NCBI GenBank assembly: GCA_043746555.1
Contig: JAYTQU010000145.1
Span: 1-14,403 of the forward strand
Length of the DNA: 14,403 nt
Direction of reading: 5' to 3'
From: CAZQYC01 sp043746555
GTDB taxonomy: Bacteria; Pseudomonadota; Gammaproteobacteria; Steroidobacterales; Steroidobacteraceae
Within the stretch, counting starts at the first letter, position 1, and each line of letters starts with the position of its first letter. The notes beneath the pieces were generated by a model. The model was not told the origin of the DNA, did no database searches, and saw only the letters and a program-made list of their open reading frames with translations. Below, in pieces: positions 7,659 to 14,395 of the stretch. The translations under genes and the position numbers were made by a program.

Positions 7659-9044
7659 ATGGCGACGACACCTCTAATTGGTCCGGTTGGCGGATCGCAA
7701 ATCGATGTTCGTACTTTGGTGCGACAACTGGTGGCGGCGGAGCGCGCCCCAGAAGATACCCGGATAACGAACGACACCAATAAACTAGCGGTACAGATCT
7801 CCGCATTGGGGGCGCTCAAGGGTGCTCTCTCGACATTTCAATCTGCATTGACACCGCTCAGTACGCTTGCGGCATTTCGCGTACGACAAGCAACGAGCGC
7901 GGATCCGACTGTTTACACCGCGACCGTGGACAGCACTGCCGCGCAAGGCAACTATCAAATCGAAGTGACGCAACTTGCGCAAGCGCATCAACTCATCTCT
8001 AAGGCATTTACCGGAACCAGCACTGCGGTAGTGGGGACCGGCACTCTCACGGTGGGGCTGGGCGCGACCAATTTTTCGGTGACTATTAGTAGCCCGAACA
8101 ACACGCTCGCGGGCATTCGCGACGCGATCAATGGCGCTGCCAACAATCCGGGCGTGCGCGCCACGTTGGTGTACGGCACGAACACCACACAACTCGTGCT
8201 CACGTCTTCCAGCACTGGCGCGGCGAACGCCATCACCGTGGCGGCGAGCGGCGGCGATGGCGGCCTCAATCAGTTGATATACAACACCGGATTGACGACC
8301 AACTACACGCAATTGCAAGCGCCGCTCGACTCAAGCATTAAGGTCGCCGGTGTCGTGCACACCAGCGCGAGCAATACGGTAACCGGCGCGATCGATGGCG
8401 TCACGCTATCGTTGATATCGCAGAAGCCTGGTACATCGGTAGCACTGAGCGTAAGTTACAACAACGCTGCCGTCACCGCCAACGTCAATCAGTTTGTAAG
8501 CTCGTACAACTCTCTTGTGGGACAGTTCAACAAACTCGACACTTACAACGCGAGCACCAATGTTGCGGGACCGATGTTGGGCGATTCGTTGATTCGCGGC
8601 ATCGAGAGTCAATTGCGTCGTGGACTCACCGATCCGATCGCCGGTCTGAGCGGTCAATACACTTCGCTAGTGAACCTGGGCATCACGACAGCCGCCGACG
8701 GCACGCTGACCGTCGATCCAACCAAACTCAGTAATGCGCTCAACAGCAATTTCGACTCGGTCGCTCAGGTTTTCGCCTCGACCAACGGCGTGGCCGCGCG
8801 TTTGACCTCGAATCTGCAAATTCACCTTGGCGCAGGCAGCGATATCGCATCGCGTGATGCGACGCAAGCTGCGCAACAAAAGGCGCTGAATACTTCAACC
8901 GATGCACTCAATCTTCGGATGGCTGCCCTCACTCTACAGCTGACCAAACAGTTCACCGCGCTCGACACGTTGTTGTCGGGACTACAGTCGACATCCGCGT
9001 TCTTGACGCAACAACTTGGAAACTTGCCGAGGATCGGAGGCTGA
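7659..9044 (+). CDS. fliD: Flagellar filament cap protein FliD (HAP2)
   Basis: FliD forms the cap at the filament tip that guides folding of incoming flagellin. The 461-residue product has the FliD N-terminal domain at about residues 8-110 (SQIDVRTLVRQLVAAERAPE through GNYQIEVTQLAQAHQL). A flagellin-IN-like stretch follows at about 133-195 (NNTLAGIRDAINGA, VRATLV). The FliD C-terminal domain is at about 225-450 (VNQFVSSYNSLVGQFNKL, the LVNLGITTAADGTLTVDPTK region, and a final helical part). Length is normal for the family. The start is well supported by AAGGAG at 7647-7652, seven bases before the ATG. It is probably cotranscribed with flaG, and its own downstream border is a separate FliA promoter for fliS. 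Confidence 0.97.
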   Translation: MATTPLIGPVGGSQIDVRTLVRQLVAAERAPEDTRITNDTNKLAVQISALGALKGALSTFQSALTPLSTLAAFRVRQATSADPTVYTATVDSTAAQGNYQIEVTQLAQAHQLISKAFTGTSTAVVGTGTLTVGLGATNFSVTISSPNNTLAGIRDAINGAANNPGVRATLVYGTNTTQLVLTSSSTGAANAITVAASGGDGGLNQLIYNTGLTTNYTQLQAPLDSSIKVAGVVHTSASNTVTGAIDGVTLSLISQKPGTSVALSVSYNNAAVTANVNQFVSSYNSLVGQFNKLDTYNASTNVAGPMLGDSLIRGIESQLRRGLTDPIAGLSGQYTSLVNLGITTAADGTLTVDPTKLSNALNSNFDSVAQVFASTNGVAARLTSNLQIHLGAGSDIASRDATQAAQQKALNTSTDALNLRMAALTLQLTKQFTALDTLLSGLQSTSAFLTQQLGNLPRIGG

Positions 9045-9052
9045 GAACTTTC

Positions 9053-9079
9053 TTAAGTGGCGCTGTTCCGTGCCGATAA
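9053..9079 (+). promoter_or_regulatory. FliA (sigma-28) promoter of fliS
   Basis: TTAAGTGG, an 11-base spacer and a perfect GCCGATAA -10 element (9072-9079) match the sigma-28 consensus at 13 of 16 positions. It starts 9 bases after the fliD stop and 60 bases before the fliS start. The -10 lies in an inverted repeat, CCGAT-AA-ATCGG (9073-9084). It would allow fliS, and the genes after it, to be made independently of flaG-fliD. Confidence 0.82.
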
Positions 9080-9112
9080 ATCGGATACGAATGGTTCTGT
9101 CGAGTAACTACG

Positions 9113-9526
9113 ATGTCGGCCTATCCACGCGGCGGGAATGTCACTGCCTATCAGAGCGTCGCGACGCATGGCCGAGTCGCGGCGGCGGATCCGCATCGCT
9201 TGATCGTCATGTTGATGGACGGTGCGCTGGAGCGAGTTGCCGCGGCGCGCGGTTGCATTAAGAACAAAGCGTTTGTCGACAAAAGCCGCCTCATTCATCG
9301 CGCGGTCGCTATTCTAGACCAGTTGAGCATTAGTTTAGACATGGATGCCGGTGGTGAGATTGCCGGAAACTTGAACGGCCTGTACGACTACATGTGTCGC
9401 CAATTGCTCAAGGCCAGTGTCGAGAATGACGTCGACGCGCTGGATGAAGTGCTCAAACTGCTGCATCAGATTCGCAGCGCATGGTTGACGATTCCAAAAC
9501 AATCATCGGCGGCGCAATTAACATGA
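9113..9526 (+). CDS. fliS: Flagellin export chaperone FliS
   Basis: FliS is a small cytoplasmic helical chaperone that binds the flagellin C-terminus, prevents premature polymerisation and delivers it to the export gate. The 137-residue product shows the family features: an N-terminal AYQSVATHGRVAAADPHRLI, the hydrophobic helix IVMLMDGALERVAAARG, the SRLIHRAVAILDQLSISLD region, LNGLYDYMCRQLL and a C-terminal helix with LDEVLKLLHQIRSAW. Length is normal. The ATG at 9113 has only a weak ribosome binding signal. Its stop codon overlaps the start of the next gene (ATGA), indicating translational coupling. Confidence 0.95.
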   Translation: MSAYPRGGNVTAYQSVATHGRVAAADPHRLIVMLMDGALERVAAARGCIKNKAFVDKSRLIHRAVAILDQLSISLDMDAGGEIAGNLNGLYDYMCRQLLKASVENDVDALDEVLKLLHQIRSAWLTIPKQSSAAQLT

Positions 9527-9777
9527 GCGACGCGATCGGCCGCGAGACGTTGATTGCGGGCGTGCTCGCCGCCACCGACAAATTAGTGCAGCACGCCGGC
9601 CGCCGCGATTGGCAATCCGCCGACAAGACGATTGCCGATAGACGTTTGTTACTCGAGCAATTAGCAAAGCAACCCGCGCGACCGGGCGAACACGATTTTC
9701 TGCGCGCATTGCGCGAAGCCGCGGCGGAATCGGAAGCGGCGCTCGCGACGATGAGTGGACCGCAGCGCGAACGATAG
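9523..9777 (+). CDS. Small FliT-like flagellar chaperone
   Basis: This 84-residue, mostly helical protein starts at the ATG (9523) that overlaps the fliS stop. It contains ATDKLVQHAGRRDWQSADKT followed by IADRRLLLEQLAK, a pattern (helix, Trp, then RR-LL) resembling FliT-type export chaperones, and then a second helix at about residues 52-76 (FLRALREAAAESEAALATM). FliT in enteric bacteria binds FliD and controls FlhDC; since this organism uses FleQ, only the FliD-chaperone role would carry over. Sequence similarity in this family is low, so the assignment rests mainly on size, helix pattern and position after fliS. An upstream in-frame codon at 9481 is not favoured because it lies inside fliS. 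Confidence 0.65.
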   Translation: MSDAIGRETLIAGVLAATDKLVQHAGRRDWQSADKTIADRRLLLEQLAKQPARPGEHDFLRALREAAAESEAALATMSGPQRER

Positions 9778-9786
9778 CGGCTCGTC

Positions 9787-10401
9787 ATGCTGGGCGACGC
9801 TATGATTGAAGGCGCGGACACCATCTCTCTCAATGGTTCTCTTCATAACTCACTTCATGGCGAATTGGCCATCGAGGACGAGTTGCCATTTGTATGGCGC
9901 ATAGCCGCTGCGAAGAACACTTACGCCGAAAGCAACGCACGCATCCTCCAAGTGTGTCTGGCGCTCGACGATCAAGCGCCTATCGATAAGGTAGAGGATC
10001 AGTCGCAAGGGAATGAACTGGCGCGGCTCGATCTAAAGGTCAATCTATTGCTCGATCTCGTGGGCCGGTTGCTATTGCAGAACCAATCGCGGCCAGTGTC
10101 TACTCGCGTGCGCTTCAATTCGCGCGGAGCATCGTGGAAATCGGCGGATGTCGGTAATACAAGCAACACCATGCAATCCGTTGCGCCGAAGTTGAACGAG
10201 CGCGGCGTGTTCGAAGTGTACTTGCACAACTGCCTAATCGATCCGCTTCGTTTACCAGGTCGTATCGAGTCGGTTGACGCGGATAGAGTTCAAGTCGAAT
10301 TCGATCGCAGCGCCGAGCAGGTTGTAAACCTCATCGACAAGCTTACGTTTCGGCGTCATCGACGTCGCGTCGCCGACACGCGCAATCCGCAATCGACATA
10401 A
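9787..10401 (+). CDS. PilZ-fold protein of the flagellar cluster, without canonical c-di-GMP motifs
   Basis: The 204-residue product looks like a PilZ-type protein found beside fliS/fliT in Xanthomonas-like flagellar loci. Residues 1-75 contain an acidic N-terminal part. Residues 76-100 form a strongly amphipathic helix (ARLDLKVNLLLDLVGRLLLQ), suited to oligomerisation. Residues 105-194 have beta-strand-rich sequence: RVRFNSRGASW, GVFEVYLH, LRLPGRIESVDADRVQVEFD, and a basic end FRRHRRRVAD. The standard RxxxR motif is not seen before the first strand, and the [D/N]xSxxG motif is only a degenerate FNSRGA (110-115). Canonical c-di-GMP binding is therefore unlikely. The start could be the ATG at 9787 or the ATG at 9802; neither has a strong ribosome site. 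It probably continues the fliS transcript, ending before a 492-base gap. Confidence 0.65.
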   Translation: MLGDAMIEGADTISLNGSLHNSLHGELAIEDELPFVWRIAAAKNTYAESNARILQVCLALDDQAPIDKVEDQSQGNELARLDLKVNLLLDLVGRLLLQNQSRPVSTRVRFNSRGASWKSADVGNTSNTMQSVAPKLNERGVFEVYLHNCLIDPLRLPGRIESVDADRVQVEFDRSAEQVVNLIDKLTFRRHRRRVADTRNPQST

Positions 10402-10893
10402 CGGAGACTGCGAAGTGGTTCTCGGGGTGTTTGCGCGCAAAAGGTTTGTCGCGTGCTTCGCGCTTGGTTTTCCGTAGTGCGCGCTCATCGTTATTCCTAG
10501 TACTTTCGCGCCGCTAAAAAACTTTAGCGACGATTTGCGCGATTGCTTCACGTTGCATCGGCGTTCAGGGCGACGCTGATAGTTCGCATCCCCTGCGTGT
10601 ACAGAATGTACTCAACGACAATTGAACGACTGATGCATCGCGAACAACGGCGACCAAATGACAACGACGAACGCATTGCACACCAACGAACCGCGATCCG
10701 ACTTTGCACACGACAATGCATTGCCTCGTATGCCGCCGACCCGCGAGTCTCGCTACGAGTTTCCCTTATGCGAATCGAACCGGTTCAGTGGATCGGTCGA
10801 TCATTGCGGTCAGGGAAGTGCTGATTCAATACAAGTCGCCTACGCAGCTATAAAGACTAGGTCTCGCGCCAATCACAACAATCGGGGGCGGTC
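10402..10893 (+). other. Non-coding region upstream of fleQ with several inverted repeats
   Basis: No convincing gene is seen here. It contains a perfect 12-base palindrome TTTGCGCGCAAA (10430-10441), a hairpin CGCTAAA-AAAC-TTTAGCG (10512-10529), an operator-like GTACA-GAA-TGTAC (10599-10611) and GATCG-GT-CGATC (10791-10802). The hairpins have no T-run, so a terminator for the fliS-PilZ transcript is not certain. A 79-codon open frame (10658-10897) overlaps the fleQ start by ATGA, but its codon use is poor near its end and it matches nothing I recognise. Confidence 0.5.
10825..10854 (+). promoter_or_regulatory. Possible sigma-70 promoter of fleQ
   Basis: TATAAA at 10849-10854 is a good -10 hexamer, 39 bases before the fleQ ATG. 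The only -35 candidate is TTCAAT at 10825-10830 with an 18-base spacer, a weak match. The master regulator at the top of the cascade is expected to use the housekeeping sigma factor, which fits. Confidence 0.4.
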
Positions 10894-12510
10894 ATGAGCG
10901 CGGTCATGATCGAAACAATTACGACAAGAATGCCCACGGTCCACAGTGCTGTCGTCTACGACAACGATGCCGAACGCGCGGCCGAAGTTGCCGCCGTTCT
11001 AAAGTTCCTCGATATCGAGCCGCTGTTGGTCGATCACGCCTCGCTAGTGCGTTCGATGTTGCAAGCCAGTGTTGCCAGGCAAGCGCTGCTGATCGGCGAT
11101 ATCGGCAATATCAACGACATCCACGGAACCGGTGGCGCCGGCGAAGGCATTCGCGAGTTGATCGGCGCGCTGCGAACACAATTGCCGGATGTTCCCGTCG
11201 TGCTTTACGGTTCGTCGTCGAGTGCCGAACAATTAGTTACGGCGATAGGTGCGACACGCGCGGTGCGAGTCGCCTTTCCATTTAAGCATGCGGCGTTGAT
11301 CGCTGCGTTGTCGCCGCCCGAAAACGCCTGTGTTGAAAATGCCTGCACCGTGCGTATGCCGACCGGCAGTTCGAAAGCGATTCGCGATACGGTCACGCTG
11401 ATTCGTCAAGTTGCCGCGCACGATTCCAGTGTCTTGATCCTGGGCGAATCCGGCACGGGGAAGGAAGTCGCCGCGCGCGCGATTCACGACGCCAGTCCAC
11501 GTCGCAATCGACCTTTCGTCGCGATTAATTGCGGCGCGATCCCGGCTGAACTATTGGAAAGCGAATTATTCGGTCACGAAAAGGGCGCGTTCACCGGCGC
11601 GGTGACCGCACGCAAAGGTCGATTCGAAATCGCCGAAGGCGGGACATTGTTTCTGGACGAGATCGGCGATATGAGTATGACTATGCAGGTCAAGCTGTTG
11701 CGGGTACTTCAAGAGCGGGTGTTCGAGCGCGTCGGAAATCATGTGCCGATGCGTTGCAATGTTCGAATCGTCGCGGCCACTCACCGCAATCTCGAACAGT
11801 CGATCGCGCGCGGAACGTTCCGCGAAGATTTGTTCTATCGCCTAAATGTATTTCCCATCGAGATGCCGGCATTGCGTGCGCGCATCGAAGACTTGCCGTT
11901 ATTGGTTCGCGAGTTCTCGCGACAGAATATTGCCGAAGGCCGCGGTCGCTTGCAATTAAGCGCGCCGGCCTTTGGCGCGCTGATGCATTACGCATGGCCG
12001 GGCAATGTGCGCGAACTTTGCAATCTCGTGGAGCGCTTGTCGATTTTGTATCCCAGTACGCTCATCGGAGTGGGCGAGTTGCCGCCTAAGTATCGACCGC
12101 CGGGTTGGCAGCCAAGCATCGAACCGGAATTACCTTCCGAGGACCGCGAGACCGATGAGTCAAACGCCGAACGAAATCGTTCGCTCGATATTTCCGGCGA
12201 TGCTATCGACGACGATGTGCAAGCCATGCGTTTGCTTACTGCGCCCAGCGCCGAAGCGTTCGCGCAATTGCCGGAAGCGGGCCTTGATCTGCGCACTTAT
12301 CTTTATACGATCGAACGCGAACTCATTAAACAGGCGCTGGAGCGAGCGTCCGGAACGGTTGCGCATGCAGCGCGTCTACTGCATTTACGGCGTACCACGC
12401 TGGTCGAGAAATTGCGAAAATTCGAAATGTTTAACGACGGCGCCGATGGTGTCGGCGGTCTCGACAGCGCGCCGCCCTTTTCCCTTGGCTCGGAAGCGTC
12501 CGAAGTTTGA
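10894..12510 (+). CDS. fleQ: Flagellar master regulator FleQ (sigma-54 activator)
   Basis: FleQ is the sigma-54-dependent enhancer-binding protein at the top of the polar-flagellum hierarchy, and in Pseudomonas also a c-di-GMP-responsive regulator. The 538 residues comprise a receiver-like domain (about 15-140), an AAA+ ATPase (about 155-400) and a Fis-type helix-turn-helix (about 480-512). The ATPase has Walker A GESGTGKE at 184-191, the sigma-54 contact loop GAFTGA at 231-236, Walker B TLFLDEI at 251-257 and FREDLFYRLNVFP at 309-321. The C-terminal LRRTTLVEKLRKF (498-510) is characteristic of FleQ/FlrA. By comparison with remembered Pseudomonas FleQ, two c-di-GMP-contacting arginines appear kept (R154, R195), while the Asn following the second is Ala (A196). 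It ends with an extra acidic/Gly-rich tail of about 25 residues. The first ATG is chosen, preceded by GGGGGCGG; M5 is an alternative. No kinase gene follows. Confidence 0.93.
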   Translation: MSAVMIETITTRMPTVHSAVVYDNDAERAAEVAAVLKFLDIEPLLVDHASLVRSMLQASVARQALLIGDIGNINDIHGTGGAGEGIRELIGALRTQLPDVPVVLYGSSSSAEQLVTAIGATRAVRVAFPFKHAALIAALSPPENACVENACTVRMPTGSSKAIRDTVTLIRQVAAHDSSVLILGESGTGKEVAARAIHDASPRRNRPFVAINCGAIPAELLESELFGHEKGAFTGAVTARKGRFEIAEGGTLFLDEIGDMSMTMQVKLLRVLQERVFERVGNHVPMRCNVRIVAATHRNLEQSIARGTFREDLFYRLNVFPIEMPALRARIEDLPLLVREFSRQNIAEGRGRLQLSAPAFGALMHYAWPGNVRELCNLVERLSILYPSTLIGVGELPPKYRPPGWQPSIEPELPSEDRETDESNAERNRSLDISGDAIDDDVQAMRLLTAPSAEAFAQLPEAGLDLRTYLYTIERELIKQALERASGTVAHAARLLHLRRTTLVEKLRKFEMFNDGADGVGGLDSAPPFSLGSEASEV

Positions 12511-12685
12511 CGCCGACGAAGACTGCGGAGCCGCGAACGTGTCGTTACTCAGCAATCCACCTACTCCGTGTTTGCTTGTTCAGCCGATGCGCATTGATGC
12601 ATCGCGTAGCGCAACTGTGATGCGTTGCACGGGCTCGTCGCAATTGTGGTCGATGACAAGTCGGGCGCAACGATTCGCGAGGCAG

Positions 12686-12701
12686 CGGCATAGAAATTGC
12701 T
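12686..12701 (+). promoter_or_regulatory. Sigma-54 promoter of the fleR-like gene
   Basis: CGGCATAGAAATTGCT fits the sigma-54 consensus TGGCAC-R-N4-TTGCW: GGCA at -24, a full TTGCT at -12, and exactly 10 bases between GG and GC. It lies about 70 bases before the fleR-like start. In Pseudomonas the corresponding fleSR operon is sigma-54 and FleQ dependent, so the position makes biological sense. The rest of the 259-base fleQ-fleR gap has no gene; a CGATGC/GCATCG inverted repeat near 12585-12604 could belong to an upstream control region. Confidence 0.75.
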
Positions 12702-12769
12702 CTCCTGACTATCGCCCGCCAAAGTTTGGTAGCGGCGGCGATGCAATCTAGTCGGGAGTCGAATGACGC

Positions 12770-13888
12770 ATGAGCGACGCAGTGGCAAACGAAGCAACAT
12801 CACGCGCAGCGGTGGCGGAGTCGACAATCGAGTTGGACGATGCAAGTCGTCGCGCGCTTCGAGCGGAACAGGACATGACCGCTTTCGCGCCGGTGTCGCT
12901 GCGCTTAGTGGAGTTGGCGCGACGCGTGGCGGTGAGCGAATGTACGGTGTTGATCGCCGGCGAGTCCGGCGTCGGCAAGGAAGTGTTGGCGCGATTCATT
13001 CATCGCTGCTCGCCGCGTTTGCATGGCCCTTTTATCGCAATCAACTGCGCCGCCATCCCGGAAACCATGTTGGAAGCGATGTTGTTCGGCTACGAGCGCG
13101 GCTCGTTTACCGGTGCGCAGGCCGCACATGCGGGCAAGTTCGAACAGGCGCAAGGCGGCACAATGCTGCTCGATGAAGTCTCCGAAATGCCGCTCGGCCT
13201 GCAAGCAAAGTTGCTTCGGGTGTTACAGGAGCGCGAAGTGGACCGCATCGGTAGCCGCAGTTCGTTGCCGCTCGATGTGCGCGTACTGGCGACGACCAAT
13301 CGTCACTTGCGCGGCGAAGTTGCCGCCGGACGATTTCGAGAAGATCTCTACTATCGCCTGAATGTGTTTCCGCTGATTGTTGCGCCGTTACGCGAACGGC
13401 GCGAAGACGTGTTGCCATTGGCGATGCGATTGTTGTCGGCGCGCTGTCAACCCGGCGCGCGCATTCCCGCGCTCTGCGCCGACGCTGCGCACTCGCTACT
13501 CACTTATTCGTGGCCCGGTAACGTGCGCGAACTCGATAACGTGATGCAACGCGCACTGATTCTGTGTACCGGCCCGGTCATTGAGCCGGAGCATATTCGT
13601 TTCGAAAGCGATGCATTGGAGTCGCAACCCGTTACCGCGGCGAAATCTCAGTACGCGACCCGCGCTCCATCGCAACAGGTTGGTAACGCAGCGGGTACTA
13701 ACGAGCTGGGCAATAACGCCCTCTCGAAGTCGCTGCATCATGCGGAACGAGAATTAATTCTCGACGCGTTACGCATCGGCAATGGAAGTCGGCGCATTGC
13801 CGCGGAGAAACTTGGCATCAGCCAGCGCACCTTGCGATACAAGTTGGCTCGCTTGCGCGATTCGGGCGTTTCGGTGCCGGCGGCGTGA
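12770..13888 (+). CDS. FleR-like sigma-54 activator lacking a receiver domain
   Basis: The 372-residue protein is a sigma-54 enhancer-binding protein. After a 37-residue leader comes the AAA+ domain (about 38-280) with Walker A GESGVGKE (64-71), the contact loop GSFTGA (111-116), Walker B TMLLDEV (131-137) and FREDLYYRLNVFP (189-201). A Fis-type helix-turn-helix is at about 325-366 (RRIAAEKLGISQRTLRYKLA). The stretch GKFEQAQGGTMLLDEVSEMP and LQEREVDRIGSR resemble FleR/FlrC. FleR normally has an N-terminal receiver domain phosphorylated by FleS and is about 470 residues; this protein lacks it entirely, and no fleS is present between fleQ and this gene. The contact loop has Ser in place of the usual second residue Ala. 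The ATG at 12770 is preceded by GGGAG (12754-12758). It may activate fliE and other intermediate flagellar operons; the ortholog assignment is by motif and position. Confidence 0.85.
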   Translation: MSDAVANEATSRAAVAESTIELDDASRRALRAEQDMTAFAPVSLRLVELARRVAVSECTVLIAGESGVGKEVLARFIHRCSPRLHGPFIAINCAAIPETMLEAMLFGYERGSFTGAQAAHAGKFEQAQGGTMLLDEVSEMPLGLQAKLLRVLQEREVDRIGSRSSLPLDVRVLATTNRHLRGEVAAGRFREDLYYRLNVFPLIVAPLRERREDVLPLAMRLLSARCQPGARIPALCADAAHSLLTYSWPGNVRELDNVMQRALILCTGPVIEPEHIRFESDALESQPVTAAKSQYATRAPSQQVGNAAGTNELGNNALSKSLHHAERELILDALRIGNGSRRIAAEKLGISQRTLRYKLARLRDSGVSVPAA

Positions 13889-14026
13889 CATGGTGAAATC
13901 GGGAGATCGTGAGATGGTTGGAGCCGAGAACAACGAGTTGCAGAGGAGTGTAGTCAACGGAGCGTCAGCGTTTCTGACTATCTCACGCTCTTGCGAACTC
14001 CCCAATTCGCCGCGCGGAGCGCTGCT

Positions 14027-14395
14027 ATGAGTGATATGCAAGTTAGTTCGGTGCTCGCACAGATCAGGACGATGTCGTCGCAGGTGCATGGCGTTGCCAC
14101 TGGCGGAATCGGTGGCATGAATGGTATCAACGCATTGAAGCCCGCTGCGCTGAAGGCGCAACAAGCGGAACCGGGAAGTTTCGCGAGCGTATTGAAGAAC
14201 GGCATCGATCAAGTAAATCAACTTCAGCAGCACGCAAGCGGGTTGGCGACGTCTTTCGAGCGCGGCGTGCCCGGCGTCGAGTTACCGGATGTGATGGTGG
14301 AACTACAAAAAGCCAGCGTCTCGTTTCGTGCATTGACCGAAGTGCGCAATCGATTCGTCAGCGCGTATCAGGAAATCATGAACATGCCGATTTAG
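14027..14395 (+). CDS. fliE: Flagellar hook-basal body complex protein FliE
   Basis: FliE is a small export-gate/rod protein that joins the MS ring to the rod and is the first axial protein exported. The 122-residue product ends with the characteristic VELPDVMVELQKASVSF, RALTEVRNRFVSAYQEIMNM and PI. Before it are the family's FASVLKNGIDQVNQLQQHAS and SLATSFE-like (here GLATSFERG) segments. The length is slightly above the usual 100-115 owing to a Gly/Ala-rich N-terminal part. The ATG at 14027 is chosen over an upstream in-frame TTG (13991) because GGAG at 14016-14019 is well spaced for it. It is normally the first gene of fliEFGHIJ, which would continue past the window end. The 138 bases before it show no clear sigma-54 or FliA promoter. 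Confidence 0.95.
   Translation: MSDMQVSSVLAQIRTMSSQVHGVATGGIGGMNGINALKPAALKAQQAEPGSFASVLKNGIDQVNQLQQHASGLATSFERGVPGVELPDVMVELQKASVSFRALTEVRNRFVSAYQEIMNMPI

Noticed and set aside
9613..9641. GCCGATAG inside the fliT-like gene as a FliA -10
   Set aside because: There is no TAAA-like -35 at the required distance, and it lies inside a coding region.
10713..10729. TTGCAC with ATGC downstream in the fleQ upstream region as a sigma-54 promoter
   Set aside because: The GG dinucleotide is missing and the spacing is one base too long.
12763..13176. ATG at 12763 opening a 137-codon frame over fleR
   Set aside because: It is a shadow frame without recognisable motifs; the ATPase motifs are in the frame starting at 12770.
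13975..13995. CTCACGCTCTTGC before fliE as a sigma-54 site
   Set aside because: TTGC is present, but there is no GG at the correct distance.
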